Source: Microthrixaceae bacterium (lineage in GTDB: Bacteria > Actinomycetota > Acidimicrobiia > Acidimicrobiales > DATDAH01). Taken from it: a DNA stretch of 64,000 bases. The translations under genes were made by a program, and so were the position numbers. The notes below the pieces were generated by a model. The model saw only the letters and a program-made list of their open reading frames with translations, was not told the DNA's origin and did not search any database. The stretch covers positions 1 to 64,000 of the forward strand of contig JACJWK010000016.1 in assembly GCA_020637195.1 (NCBI GenBank), read 5' to 3'. Of the stretch, positions 50,790 through 59,636 are shown in pieces (within the stretch, counting starts at the first letter, position 1; every line of letters starts with the position of its first letter).

Positions 50790-51863
50790 ATGTCGAGCCG
50801 AAGCCTGCCCCGGCGCGTCGCGGGCCGCCTCAAGCGCATGGTGTCGCCCCCGGCCCCGCCCGCCCCCCTTCCCGACGAGACCGACGCCGGCGAGCACGGC
50901 TCCTACGACGCCGCCCACCCCGACGAGGCGCCGGTCGCCGAGCCCCCGGTCCCGCTGCCGCCGCCGGTCCTCCACGACATCGCCGCGCCGCCCACGATGA
51001 AGGACCCCGACCGCCAGGAGGAGTTCGCGACGATCGGCTACACGGTCGTCGACCTCATCTCGCCGGAGCAGGCCGCCGACCTGCACGCCCTGGCCCAGGA
51101 GATCCACCCCGAGCGGTCCGGGCACATGTGGGAGTCCGACTTCTACAGCCCCGACCTCGACGTGAAGCGCCGGGTGGCCGAGACGCTCCAGGCGGTGGTG
51201 CAGCCCGCCGTCGACCGCCACCTCGTCGACCACGAGATGCTGATCCAGAACTTCGTGGTCAACTGGCCCGGCCCCGGCGGCGGCCTCGAGCTCCACCAGC
51301 ACTCGTCGATCACCGACGAGACGAAGTACCGGGGCGCCGTCATCTGGTTGGCCCTCCACGAGACGTCGCTCGAGAACGGCACGCTCAACGTCGTGCCGCA
51401 GAGCCACCGGGTGCTCGGCCAACACAAGGCCGAGCGCACGCCCGAGTGGTTCGAGGGCCTTCACGAGCACATCTGTGACAACCACCTCGAGACCGTCGTG
51501 CTGCAGCCCGGCCAGGCGCTCGTGTTCGACAACGCGGTGCTGCACAACTCGTACACGAACATCACCGACACCCCCCGCATGACCGCCGTCGTCGTCGTGG
51601 CCCCCCGGGACGCGGCCCTTCGGTACTACGACTACGTCGACGACGGCACGGTGCGCATCTACGAGCTCGACCCCGAGTTCTTCCTCCAGCAGGTGGCCGC
51701 CACCCACGGCGAGTGGGCCCCGCCCGAGGGTCTCGAGCCCGTGGGGGAGGAGCACATCGAGGTGCGGCGCCTCACCGCCGACGAGACGCTCACGTTGTTG
51801 CCCCACGGCACCGCCGGCAAGGACGCCGAGGCCCTCGGCACCCGCCAGCCGCACTTCGGCTGA
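50790..51863 (+). CDS. PhyH-family protein with HxH in place of HxD
   Basis: 357 residues. A Pro-rich N-terminus (about 1-65) precedes a phytanoyl-CoA dioxygenase-like fold: FATIGYTVVDLI, VNWPGPGGGLELHQHSSITD, NGTLNVVPQSHRVLGQHK and AVLHNSYTNITDTPRMTAV. The first iron motif is His169-Gln-His171, where the two other complete paralogues have His-Gln-Asp; the distal His252 and the 2OG Arg remain. The site may be a three-His centre. ATG 50790 is set by the -10 box. It converges with metH. Substrate unknown. Confidence 0.82.
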   Translation: MSSRSLPRRVAGRLKRMVSPPAPPAPLPDETDAGEHGSYDAAHPDEAPVAEPPVPLPPPVLHDIAAPPTMKDPDRQEEFATIGYTVVDLISPEQAADLHALAQEIHPERSGHMWESDFYSPDLDVKRRVAETLQAVVQPAVDRHLVDHEMLIQNFVVNWPGPGGGLELHQHSSITDETKYRGAVIWLALHETSLENGTLNVVPQSHRVLGQHKAERTPEWFEGLHEHICDNHLETVVLQPGQALVFDNAVLHNSYTNITDTPRMTAVVVVAPRDAALRYYDYVDDGTVRIYELDPEFFLQQVAATHGEWAPPEGLEPVGEEHIEVRRLTADETLTLLPHGTAGKDAEALGTRQPHFG

Positions 51864-51864
51864 C

Positions 51865-51887
51865 CCCGAGGCGCACGTGCCCTCGGG
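51865..51887. terminator. Bidirectional terminator-like hairpin between convergent genes
   Basis: CCCGAGG (51865-51871) pairs with CCTCGGG (51881-51887), and the loop itself contains the palindrome GCACGTGC. It lies between the dioxygenase-like stop and the metH stop. Confidence 0.55.
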
Positions 51888-51905
51888 CGTCGGTCCGGGC
51901 CCGCG

Positions 51906-54900
51906 TCAGCGGGCCACGAAGTACTTGGCGCGGGGGTGGTGGCAGATGAGGGCCGAGGTGGTCTGCTCGGGCTGGTACTGGAAGCCGGTGTCCTCGCTGA
52001 CCTCGAGGCCGATGCGGTCGGCGCCGAGCAGCTCGGCCACCTTGACGTTGTCCTCGAGGTCGGGGCAGGCCGGGTAGCCCCAGGAGTACCGACCCGACCG
52101 GTACTGCTGGCGGAACAGCCCCTGGAGGTCGGGGCCGTCCTCGCCGGCGAAGCCCCACTCCTCACGGATGCGCCGGTGCCAGAGCTCGGCGAGGGCCTCG
52201 GCCATCTCCACGCCGAGGCCGTGCAGGAGCAGGTACTCCTGGTAGCGGTCGGCGGCGAACAGCTCGGCGGTGCGCGCCGACACCCGCTCGCCCATGGTGA
52301 CGATCTGGAACGCCGCGTAGTCGGCCTCGCCGGAGGCGACCGGGCGGAAGAAGTCGGCGATGCAGAGCCACGGCTCCTTGGACTGGCGGGGGAACCCGAA
52401 GCGCAGCCACTCGGCCGTGCGGCTCTCGTCCTTCCAGATGACGAGGTCGTCGCCGTCGCCGTTGGCGGGGAAGAAGCCGTACACCACCTGGGGCACGAGG
52501 AGGTCGTCCTGTTTGGCCAGGGCCAGCTGCTCGCGGAGCGTGGGGCGGATGCGGGCCTTGAACTCGTCGTCGCTCTCGCCGCCCTCGGGGCGGAACTGCC
52601 ACTGGTTGCGGAACAGGGCGGTCTCGTTGACGAAGGCGGCGATGTCGTCGATGCCGAGGCCCTTGACCACCTTCGAGCCGAGGAACGGGGGCTCGAACAC
52701 CGGGTTGTCGGTGGCGACGTCGGGGGAGCGGGCCGGCCGGTCGGCCGCGTCGCCGCCCTCGCCGGCGAACTGCTCCTTGATGCGGGACGGCACCACGGAG
52801 TCCGACGGCACCCGGCCCCAGTCGGGGTCGTCCTCACCGGTGCGGGCGAGCTCGCCGAGGCGGTCCATCACCCGCAGGCCCTCGAAGGCGTCCTTGCCGT
52901 AGAAGAGCCGTCCGCCGTACACCTCGCGCAGGTCGCGCTCGACGTAGGACCGGGTGAGGGCGGCGCCGCCGAGCAGCACCGGAATGCCGGCCAGGTCCCG
53001 GTCGTTCAGCTCCTCGAGGTTGTCGCGCATGATCAGCGTGCTCTTCACCAGCAGGCCGCTCATGCCGATGGCGTCGGCCTCGACCTCGACGGCCTTCTCG
53101 ATCATCTCGGCGATGCCGATCTTGATGCCCAGGTTGTGCACCTCGTACCCGTTGTTGGTGAGGATGATGTCGACCAGGTTCTTGCCGATGTCGTGCACGT
53201 CGCCCTTGACCGTGGCCAGCACGATGCGGCCCTTGCCCCCGCCGCCCTCGACCTTGTCCATGTGGGGCTCCAGGTAGGCCACCGCGGTCTTCATGGTCTC
53301 GGCCGACTGGAGCACGAAGGGCAACTGCATCTCGCCGGTGGCGAAGAGCTCGCCCACCACCTTCATGCCCGCCAGCAGGGTGTCGTTCACGATGTCGAGC
53401 GCGGCCGTGCCCTGGTCGAGCGCGACCTGGAGGTCGGCCTCGAGGCCGTCGCGGTCGCCGTCGATGATGCGCTGGCTGAGGAGCTGCTCGACGGTCCAGT
53501 CGGAGCGGTCCTCCTGGAGGACCTCGGCCGCCTGCACGTCCTCGAAGACCTCGAGGAGCCGCTGGAGCGGGTCGTAGTCGGCGTCGGCGCCGTCCCCGCC
53601 GGCGGTGCCCCGGCGGTCGTGCACCAGGTCGAGGCACACCTGGCGCTGCTCGTCGGGGATCTTGTTGAGCGGCATGATGCGGGCGGCGTGGACGATGGCC
53701 GAGTCGAGGCCCGCGGCGACCGCCTCGTGCAGGAAGACCGAGTTGAGGACGTGGCGGGCGGCGGGCTTGAGGCCGAACGACACGTTGGAGACGCCGAGCG
53801 TCGTGAAGGCCCCGGGGATCTCCGCCTTGATGCGGCGGATGGCCTCGATGGTCTCGATGGCGTCGCGGCGCAGGTCGTCGTCGCCGGTGGACAGCGGGAA
53901 GGTGAGGGCGTCGAAGATCAGGTCGGAGTTCTCGAGGCCGTAGCGGTTCACCGCGAGGTCGGCGATGCGGTGGGCGACGCGCATCTTCCACTCGACGTCG
54001 CGGGCCTGGCCCTCCTCGTCGATGAGCAGGCAGATGACCGCGGCGCCGTACTCGCGGGCGAGGGTGAGGACCCGGTCGAGGCGGCTGCCCTCGGCGTCGC
54101 CGTCCTCGAGGTTCGCCGAGTTGAGGATGGCCCGGCCGCCCAGCCACTGGAGACCGGCCTCCATCACCTGCGGTTCGGTGGAGTCCATCACCAGCGGCGC
54201 GCTGGCCTGGGTGGCGAAGCGCCGGGCGATCTCGTCCATGTCGCCCGTCCCGTCGCGGCCGACGTAGTCGACGCACACGTCGAGGACGTGGGCGCCTTCC
54301 TTGACCTGGTCCTTGGCCATCTGGACGCAGGTGTCGAGGTCGCCGTCGAGCATCGCCTCGCGGAACTTCTTCGAGCCGTTGGCGTTGGTGCGCTCGCCGA
54401 TGATCAGGAACGAGGTGTCCTGGTGGAAGGGCACGAGGCTGTAGATGGAGGTCGCGCCCGGCTCGTGGACCGGGGTGCGTGGCGCGGGTGTGAGGTCGCG
54501 GCAGTGCTCCACGACCTGGCGAAGGTGCTCGGGGGTGGTGCCGCAGCAGCCGCCGATGACCTGCACGCCCAGCTCGGTGACGAACCGGGTGTGGTGCTCG
54601 ACGAGCTGTCCGGGGGTCAGGTCGTAGTGCATCTCGCCGTCGACGACGCTGGGGAGCCCCGCGTTGGGGAGGCACGAGATCGGCATGCGGGCGTGCTGGG
54701 AGAGGTGGCGCAGGTGCTCGCCCATCTCGGCGGGGCCGGTGGCGCAGTTGAGGCCGATGACGTCGGGGTGCAGCGGGTCGAGGGCGGCGAGGGCGGCCCC
54801 GATCTCGGTGCCGGGCAGCATGCGCCCCGTGAGCTCCATCGTGACCTGGACCTGGAGCGGCACCGCGCGGCCGGCGTGGGCCATCGCCCGGCGGGCGCCG

Positions 54901-55415
54901 TTCATGGCCGCCTTGACGCTCAGGAGGTCGAACATCGTCTCGATGATCAACAGGTCGACGCCGCCCTCGAGGAGGGCTGTCGCCTGGATCTCGAACCCGT
55001 CGCGCAGCTCGGCGTAGCGGATGTGGCCGAGCGAGGGGAACTTGGTGCCCGGTCCCATCGAGCCGGCCACGAAGCGGGGCCGGTCGGGGGTGGAGTACCC
55101 GTCGGCCACGTCGCGGGCGATCCGGGCGGCGGCGAGGTTGATCTCGTGGGCCCGGTCGGCCAGGCCGTACTCGCCCAGGGTGACGGGCAGCCCGCCGAAG
55201 GTGTCGGTCTCCACGACGTCGACCCCGACCTCGAAGTACGCCTCGTGGAACCGGGCCACGACGTCGGGGCGGGTGATGGCGAGGTACTCGTTGCAGCCCT
55301 CGAGCTCGGCCCCCCCGAAGTCGTCCGGGCCGAGGCCGAGGGTCTGCAGGAACGTCCCCGTGGCCCCGTCGTAGACCACGACACGCTCGGCCACCAGGTC
55401 CAGGAACTTCGCCAT
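51906..55415 (-). CDS. metH: Cobalamin-dependent methionine synthase
   Basis: 1169 residues with the full four-module layout. Homocysteine domain (about 1-315; zinc Cys in GLNCATGPAEM and GGCCGTTP); pterin domain (about 330-610; GERTNANGSKKF, FDALTFPLSTGD); cobalamin domain (about 640-880; DVHDIGKNLV with the cobalt His); and AdoMet reactivation domain (about 930-1169; RYSWGYPACPD). It methylates homocysteine with methyl-tetrahydrofolate. ATG 55415 has TAGCCT 6 nt upstream, built on the stop codon of the preceding gene. With so short a gap there is no room for a cobalamin riboswitch. Confidence 0.95.
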   Translation of the reverse strand: MAKFLDLVAERVVVYDGATGTFLQTLGLGPDDFGGAELEGCNEYLAITRPDVVARFHEAYFEVGVDVVETDTFGGLPVTLGEYGLADRAHEINLAAARIARDVADGYSTPDRPRFVAGSMGPGTKFPSLGHIRYAELRDGFEIQATALLEGGVDLLIIETMFDLLSVKAAMNGARRAMAHAGRAVPLQVQVTMELTGRMLPGTEIGAALAALDPLHPDVIGLNCATGPAEMGEHLRHLSQHARMPISCLPNAGLPSVVDGEMHYDLTPGQLVEHHTRFVTELGVQVIGGCCGTTPEHLRQVVEHCRDLTPAPRTPVHEPGATSIYSLVPFHQDTSFLIIGERTNANGSKKFREAMLDGDLDTCVQMAKDQVKEGAHVLDVCVDYVGRDGTGDMDEIARRFATQASAPLVMDSTEPQVMEAGLQWLGGRAILNSANLEDGDAEGSRLDRVLTLAREYGAAVICLLIDEEGQARDVEWKMRVAHRIADLAVNRYGLENSDLIFDALTFPLSTGDDDLRRDAIETIEAIRRIKAEIPGAFTTLGVSNVSFGLKPAARHVLNSVFLHEAVAAGLDSAIVHAARIMPLNKIPDEQRQVCLDLVHDRRGTAGGDGADADYDPLQRLLEVFEDVQAAEVLQEDRSDWTVEQLLSQRIIDGDRDGLEADLQVALDQGTAALDIVNDTLLAGMKVVGELFATGEMQLPFVLQSAETMKTAVAYLEPHMDKVEGGGGKGRIVLATVKGDVHDIGKNLVDIILTNNGYEVHNLGIKIGIAEMIEKAVEVEADAIGMSGLLVKSTLIMRDNLEELNDRDLAGIPVLLGGAALTRSYVERDLREVYGGRLFYGKDAFEGLRVMDRLGELARTGEDDPDWGRVPSDSVVPSRIKEQFAGEGGDAADRPARSPDVATDNPVFEPPFLGSKVVKGLGIDDIAAFVNETALFRNQWQFRPEGGESDDEFKARIRPTLREQLALAKQDDLLVPQVVYGFFPANGDGDDLVIWKDESRTAEWLRFGFPRQSKEPWLCIADFFRPVASGEADYAAFQIVTMGERVSARTAELFAADRYQEYLLLHGLGVEMAEALAELWHRRIREEWGFAGEDGPDLQGLFRQQYRSGRYSWGYPACPDLEDNVKVAELLGADRIGLEVSEDTGFQYQPEQTTSALICHHPRAKYFVAR

Positions 55416-55421
55416 CAGGGC

Positions 55422-55427
55422 AGGCTA
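55422..55427 (-). promoter_or_regulatory. -10 box TAGCCT containing the upstream stop codon
   Basis: Minus-strand TAGCCT ends 6 nt before ATG 55415 and begins with the TAG stop (55425-55427) of the upstream membrane-protein gene. Confidence 0.55.
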
Positions 55428-56732
55428 CCGACCGGCCCCTCCCGCCGGGAAAGGCGAATCCGGCCGGCGGCGGCTCGCCCGGGCGGCGGTGACGACCGCG
55501 GCGGCCGCGCCCACCGCGAAGAAGGGCAGGCTGGGCACCCGGAAGCGGGCGTCGCCGAGGCTGATCAGGGGCACCGACAGCAGCAGCCACCCGGCCGCCG
55601 TGGTGACGGCCAGCCACCGTCGGCGACCGATCAGGGCCAGGACCGTCCCCGTCGCGGCGAGCACCAGGACGACGCGGGACCAGAGCGTCGAGGCCGTGAC
55701 GGCGCGGTCGGTGAAGCGGGTGCCGAGATCGCGCCCGTCGGTCGAGTTCAGCTGGTCGATGCCGGACCGGTCGTCGGCCCAGAGCGTGGCCTCCATGCGC
55801 CCGACCATCAGCCCCGGCTCGCGTCCAGGGTTCGCCCGGAGGAGGCGCCACGCCTCGTCGAGCCGCTCCCGGTTCGCCTGGACGGCCGGCGCCCCGGCCG
55901 TGAACGGGCACCGGTCGAAGTCGATGGGGCCACCGTCGGCCTCGGGGAGTCGGCCGAGGCACAGGCTCGAGCCGGCCCGGAGGTCGAACGGGACGAAGGA
56001 CCGGGTGACGTACGACGATCGGAGCGCGAAGGGGAGGATCACGACGAGCGCGGCGGCGCCGCCGAGGGCCAGCGACCGCAGCCGGGGCCGCCACGGGCCG
56101 CCCACGGGCACGACCAGGAAGAGCGCGAGCAGCACCAGCGAGCCCGGACGGACCTCGGCCGCGACCCCGAGCACGGCGCCGGCCGCCAGCAGCCGTCCGG
56201 GCGGGGGCTCGGGGTCCCCGACGAGGCAGAGCACGACGACGACGCCGAGCAGCGTGGCGAGCGGCTCGGACAGCACGACGGCGGCGCCGACGACGAGGTT
56301 CGGCCACACGGCGAGGGTCGCGGCGGCGATGAGCCCCGCGGCCGGGCCTGCGACCCGTCGCCCCAGCACGCCGGTGAGGGCGATCGTGGCGGCCCACAGG
56401 CCGGACTGCGCGAGCCCCACGCTGGTCACCAGGTCGGGCCGCACCCACGACGTCGAGCGGGCGAGGTCGACCAGCGCCACGAAGAGGGGATAGCCGGCCG
56501 AGATCTCGGCGGAGGTCGTGAGCCCCTCGCCGGCCCGCCACTCGCGGGCGAGGCGCAGGTAGAACCACTGGTCGCCGAAGTAGGGCGGATCGCCGGTGTG
56601 GCGGAGGGCGAAGTAGGCGCTCACCGAGGCGGACGCGAGCGACAACGCCCCGAGGGCGAGCCACCAGGCGCGCTCCGGTCCGAGCCCTCGGAGCGGGACC
56701 CGGCGCCGCCCGGGATCAGCGCGGGAGGCCAG
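55425..56732 (-). CDS. ArnT/PMT-like polytopic glycosyltransferase (putative), start uncertain
   Basis: About 435 residues with roughly nine hydrophobic helices. The loop after the first helix, RHTGDPPYFGDQWFYLRLAREW, has the Asp pair placed as in GT-C enzymes using polyprenyl-phosphate sugars (landmark only). EISAGYPLFVALV and VLSEPLATLLGVVVV follow. A late soluble part contains RNANREPG-like sequence (LRANPGREPGLMVGRM). The start is unclear: GTG 56876 would overlap the upstream permease gene by 161 bp. The nearest plausible codon near that gene's stop is CTG 56732, used here provisionally. Substrate unknown. Confidence 0.65.
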   Translation of the reverse strand: MASRADPGRRRVPLRGLGPERAWWLALGALSLASASVSAYFALRHTGDPPYFGDQWFYLRLAREWRAGEGLTTSAEISAGYPLFVALVDLARSTSWVRPDLVTSVGLAQSGLWAATIALTGVLGRRVAGPAAGLIAAATLAVWPNLVVGAAVVLSEPLATLLGVVVVLCLVGDPEPPPGRLLAAGAVLGVAAEVRPGSLVLLALFLVVPVGGPWRPRLRSLALGGAAALVVILPFALRSSYVTRSFVPFDLRAGSSLCLGRLPEADGGPIDFDRCPFTAGAPAVQANRERLDEAWRLLRANPGREPGLMVGRMEATLWADDRSGIDQLNSTDGRDLGTRFTDRAVTASTLWSRVVLVLAATGTVLALIGRRRWLAVTTAAGWLLLSVPLISLGDARFRVPSLPFFAVGAAAAVVTAARASRRRPDSPFPAGGAGR

Positions 56733-57921
56733 CGTCGGGCCTGGCGGCGTCGGCGCCCGAGCCGCGCCGCCGGCGGAGCCGGGCCCGCAGGCGGGCGACG
56801 GGACCGGGGCCGCGGTCGTGGGCGCGAGCCGACGATCCGTCGGAGCGGAGCTCGAGGTACAGCGCCTTGCCCACACCGAGGAGGGGCACGGCCACGAGGG
56901 CGCCGGGGACGCCCGCCACCGACACGCCCACGATGGCGCCCACCATGGTGGTGGCGGGCTGGAGGTCGACGGCGTCGCCGATGATGATCGGCGACAGGAT
57001 GTGGTTCTCGAAGTTCATGTAGAGCAGGAACAGGCCGCCGCACACCACCCCGGTGGTGGCGCCCTGGGTGAAGGCCAGCACCACGAACGGGATGCCGCCC
57101 ACGGCCCCGCCGATCTGGGGCACGAGGTTGAACACCATCACCCACACCGCCAGCAGCGGAGCGAGCGGGACGCCGAAGAGCAGCCCGATCACCAGGATCC
57201 ACAGCCCGTGGAGGACGGCGACGAGCACCGAGCCGGCGAAGTACTTGCCGATCACCTGGTAGAAGACGCGACCCATCCGGTCGGCCCGGACGCGCCGCTC
57301 GGTGGGCACGAGCCGGCGGCCGGCGCGCACGAGTCGCTCGCCGTCGAGGAGCAGGGTGACCGCGATCAACAGGGTCGTGAACCCCGCCAGGGCCCCGCTG
57401 GCCACGGAGCGGGCGGCCGACGTCACCGTCGACTCGCTGCCCGCCAGGCGGTCGGGCAGGTCCTCGAGCCACTGCTGGACGCGGTCGGGGACGTCGTTGT
57501 CCGCGAGCGCGCCGCCGACGAGCGGGAGGTCGGCGAGCTGGTCGACCACCTCGGGGATGTCGCCCTGGAGGCCGCGGGCCTGGCGGACCGTCTCGGGCCC
57601 GAGGGTGACGCCGATGACCGCGAGGGCGATGATGACCAGCAACAAGACGACGCCCACGGCCACCCCCCGCCGGCACCGCAGGCGGTCCTGGAGGCGGTCC
57701 ACCACCGGGTTCAGGGCGAGGGCGAGCAGGCCGCCGATCACGAGCCAGGTGAGCGTCCGCGGCGTGGAGCGCACCACGCCCGCGGCCACCGCCACGGCGA
57801 TGCAGGCCGTGACCAGGACGGCGGGCGTGCGCCAGTCGAGGTCCACGACCTCGACGCCGCCGGTCGGCGTCGCCGCTCCGGGCGCCACCGCCACGCTGTC
57901 CTCGTCCCCCGGGCCGGGCAC
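56716..57921 (-). CDS. AI-2E family transporter-like permease
   Basis: 401 residues. An acidic cytosolic N-terminus (about 1-30) leads into eight hydrophobic helices typical of the AI-2E/TqsA family (LVIGGLLALALNPVVDRLQDRL, landmark; GVPLAPLLAVWVMVFNLVPQIG; NFENHILSPIIIGDAVDL). A soluble segment between helices 3 and 4 is as usual for the family. The C-terminal tail is Arg-rich. GTG 57921 has TACAGT 6 nt upstream. It diverges from a paralogue through a shared palindrome. Transport substrate unknown despite the family name. Confidence 0.85.
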   Translation of the reverse strand: MPGPGDEDSVAVAPGAATPTGGVEVVDLDWRTPAVLVTACIAVAVAAGVVRSTPRTLTWLVIGGLLALALNPVVDRLQDRLRCRRGVAVGVVLLLVIIALAVIGVTLGPETVRQARGLQGDIPEVVDQLADLPLVGGALADNDVPDRVQQWLEDLPDRLAGSESTVTSAARSVASGALAGFTTLLIAVTLLLDGERLVRAGRRLVPTERRVRADRMGRVFYQVIGKYFAGSVLVAVLHGLWILVIGLLFGVPLAPLLAVWVMVFNLVPQIGGAVGGIPFVVLAFTQGATTGVVCGGLFLLYMNFENHILSPIIIGDAVDLQPATTMVGAIVGVSVAGVPGALVAVPLLGVGKALYLELRSDGSSARAHDRGPGPVARLRARLRRRRGSGADAARPDAGLPR

Positions 57922-57924
57922 GTC

Positions 57925-57936
57925 GGTACTGTACCG
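57925..57936. promoter_or_regulatory. Palindromic divergent promoter with overlapping -10 boxes
   Basis: GGTACTGTACC (57926-57935 with flanks) contains TACTGT (57927-57932, plus strand, 9 nt before ATG 57942) and TACAGT (57928-57933, minus strand, 6 nt before GTG 57921). Five of six bases are shared, so polymerase can open only one direction at a time. Confidence 0.65.
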
Positions 57937-57941
57937 ATGCC

Positions 57942-59072
57942 ATGGCCAGCGGCTCCGACGCGACCGATGCACGCCGCCCCACACCACCCGGCGCGGCACC
58001 GTCGCCGACGCCTCGCCGGGTGGTGCGCTTCAGCGCGCCGTCGCTGGTCCGCGCCGTCGGCGTGGTCGGCCTCGGGCTGTTCGGGGTGCTCGCGTTCCTC
58101 GCCGCGAAGCGCCCGCTCGGCTGGCTCCTCGTGGCGGTGCTGCTCGCCGCCCTGCTGTTCCCGGTGGTCGACCGCCTCGCCCGCCACGTGCCCCGCGGCC
58201 TGGCCATCGCGATCGTGGCGCTCGGCGGGCTCGCCCTCGTGGCGGGCATCACCTACCGGGGCATCGACGAGGTCCGCCGCCAGGCGGACCGGGTCGAGCG
58301 CGCCGCGCCGGCGGCGGCGCGCGACCTCCAGCGCTCCGAGCGCTTCGGCGAGTTCGCCCGCCAGGCGCAGCTCGAGGACAAGGTCGAGACGTTCGTGCAG
58401 GAGCTGCCCGACCGGCTGCGGGGCGGCGACCCCGTGGACGCGCTGCGTGCCGCGGCCAGCCGGGGCGCGGCCTTCCTCGTCACCTTCGTGCTGATGGTGT
58501 TCGTGCTCATCTCGGGTCCTCGCTTCCTGGCCAGCGGCCTCGCGCAGATCCGCGACCCCCACCGCCGGGCCGGTGTCGAGCGGGTCCTCGGCGCCGCCTT
58601 CCCCCGGGCGTGGCGCTACGTGGCGCTCTCCCTGGCCAAGGCGAGCGTCGCCGGCGTGTTCACCTGGGCGCTGTGCGTCGTGGTGGACGTCCCCGGCGCG
58701 GTCCTGCTGGGCCTGTGGGTGGCCGCGTGGAGCCTCGTCCCGGCGGTCGGCGTGCTCGTCGGCTCGCTGGCGGTCGTGCTCCTCTCCATCACGGTGTCGC
58801 TCGAGGTGGCCGGCGCCGTGCTGGTCGTCTTCCTCGCCTACCAGGTGGCCGAGGTCTTCGTGGTCCAGCGCCGCATCGAGCGCCGGTCCATCCACGTGGG
58901 GCCGTTCGTGTCGCTGGTGGTCGCCGCGCTCGGGCTCGAGCTGTACGGCATCGGCGGTCTGTTCGGGGGGCTCGTGCTGGTCGTCTTCGCCCTGTGCGTG
59001 CTCGACGAGCTGGCGCCCCGCGACGATTCGGACCTGTCCGATGCGATGCAGGAGGCCTTCGATGCCCCATAG
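57942..59072 (+). CDS. AI-2E family transporter-like permease, divergent paralogue
   Basis: 376 residues, eight hydrophobic helices with the family core SLAKASVAGVFTWALCVVV, GLWVAAWSLVPAVGVLVG and RRIERRSIHVGPFVSLVV, where the usual Pro-x-x-x-G helix is recognisable. The periplasmic or cytosolic segment between helices 3 and 4 (about 110-165) is charged and helical. ATG 57942 follows TACTGT by 9 nt. It is only distantly similar to its divergent neighbour, so this is an old pair. The pduO gene follows after 21 bp. Confidence 0.85.
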   Translation: MASGSDATDARRPTPPGAAPSPTPRRVVRFSAPSLVRAVGVVGLGLFGVLAFLAAKRPLGWLLVAVLLAALLFPVVDRLARHVPRGLAIAIVALGGLALVAGITYRGIDEVRRQADRVERAAPAAARDLQRSERFGEFARQAQLEDKVETFVQELPDRLRGGDPVDALRAAASRGAAFLVTFVLMVFVLISGPRFLASGLAQIRDPHRRAGVERVLGAAFPRAWRYVALSLAKASVAGVFTWALCVVVDVPGAVLLGLWVAAWSLVPAVGVLVGSLAVVLLSITVSLEVAGAVLVVFLAYQVAEVFVVQRRIERRSIHVGPFVSLVVAALGLELYGIGGLFGGLVLVVFALCVLDELAPRDDSDLSDAMQEAFDAP

Positions 59073-59093
59073 TGGGCTGATGGTGGTTCGCCG

Positions 59094-59636
59094 ATGAAGA
59101 TCTACACCCGCAAGGGCGACGACGGCACGACGGGCCTGCTCTACGGGGGCCGCGTCCCCAAGGACTCGCCGCTGCCCACCGCCTACGGCGAGGTCGACGA
59201 GGCCCAGGCGGTCCTCGGCCTGGCCCGGGCCGAGGCCGAGCCCGGCGGCGAGCTCGACGTCCTGCTCGTCGCGCTCGAGCGTGACCTGTGGGTCCTGATG
59301 GCCGAACTGGCCGCCAGCCCCGACCACCGGGACCGGCTCGTGCCCGGGTCCAGCCTCGTCACCGGGGAGATGGTGGCCGCCCTCGAGGACCACATCGACG
59401 CCGTCTCCGAGCGCTTCGAGCTCCCCACCCAGTTCGTCGTGCCCGGGGAGAACCGCGTCGCCGCCCTGCTCGACCTGGGCCGCACCGTGGTGCGCCGGGC
59501 CGAGCGCCACGCCCTGGCTGCGGCCGCCGACGGGTCGCAGGTCGGGCCCTACCTCAACCGCCTCAGCGACCTCCTGTGGGCCCTGGCCCGCTGGCAGGGA
59601 GGCGAATCCCTCGTCGCCCGGGAGGCAACCCCGTGA
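59094..59636 (+). CDS. pduO: PduO-type ATP:cob(I)alamin adenosyltransferase
   Basis: 180-residue helical-bundle enzyme that makes adenosylcobalamin. KIYTRKGDDGTTGLLYGGRV is the ATP-binding N-terminus, EVDEAQAVLGLAR the next conserved helix, and FVVPGENRVAALLDLGRTVVRRAER (landmark) the bundle with the inter-subunit Arg. RLSDLLWALAR ends the fold. In this window it sits with MetH and a B12-type radical SAM enzyme, so cobalamin is clearly used here. The stop overlaps the aminopeptidase start (GTGA). Confidence 0.92.
   Translation: MKIYTRKGDDGTTGLLYGGRVPKDSPLPTAYGEVDEAQAVLGLARAEAEPGGELDVLLVALERDLWVLMAELAASPDHRDRLVPGSSLVTGEMVAALEDHIDAVSERFELPTQFVVPGENRVAALLDLGRTVVRRAERHALAAAADGSQVGPYLNRLSDLLWALARWQGGESLVAREATP

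Noticed and set aside
55416..55424. Cobalamin riboswitch before metH
   Set aside because: Only 9 bp separate the upstream stop from the metH start, so there is no room for the aptamer.
51936..56984. A 1682-codon open frame antisense to metH and its neighbour
   Set aside because: Its sequence is low-complexity and shows no family motif, and the opposite strand encodes an unmistakable MetH. Long antisense frames are expected at this GC content.
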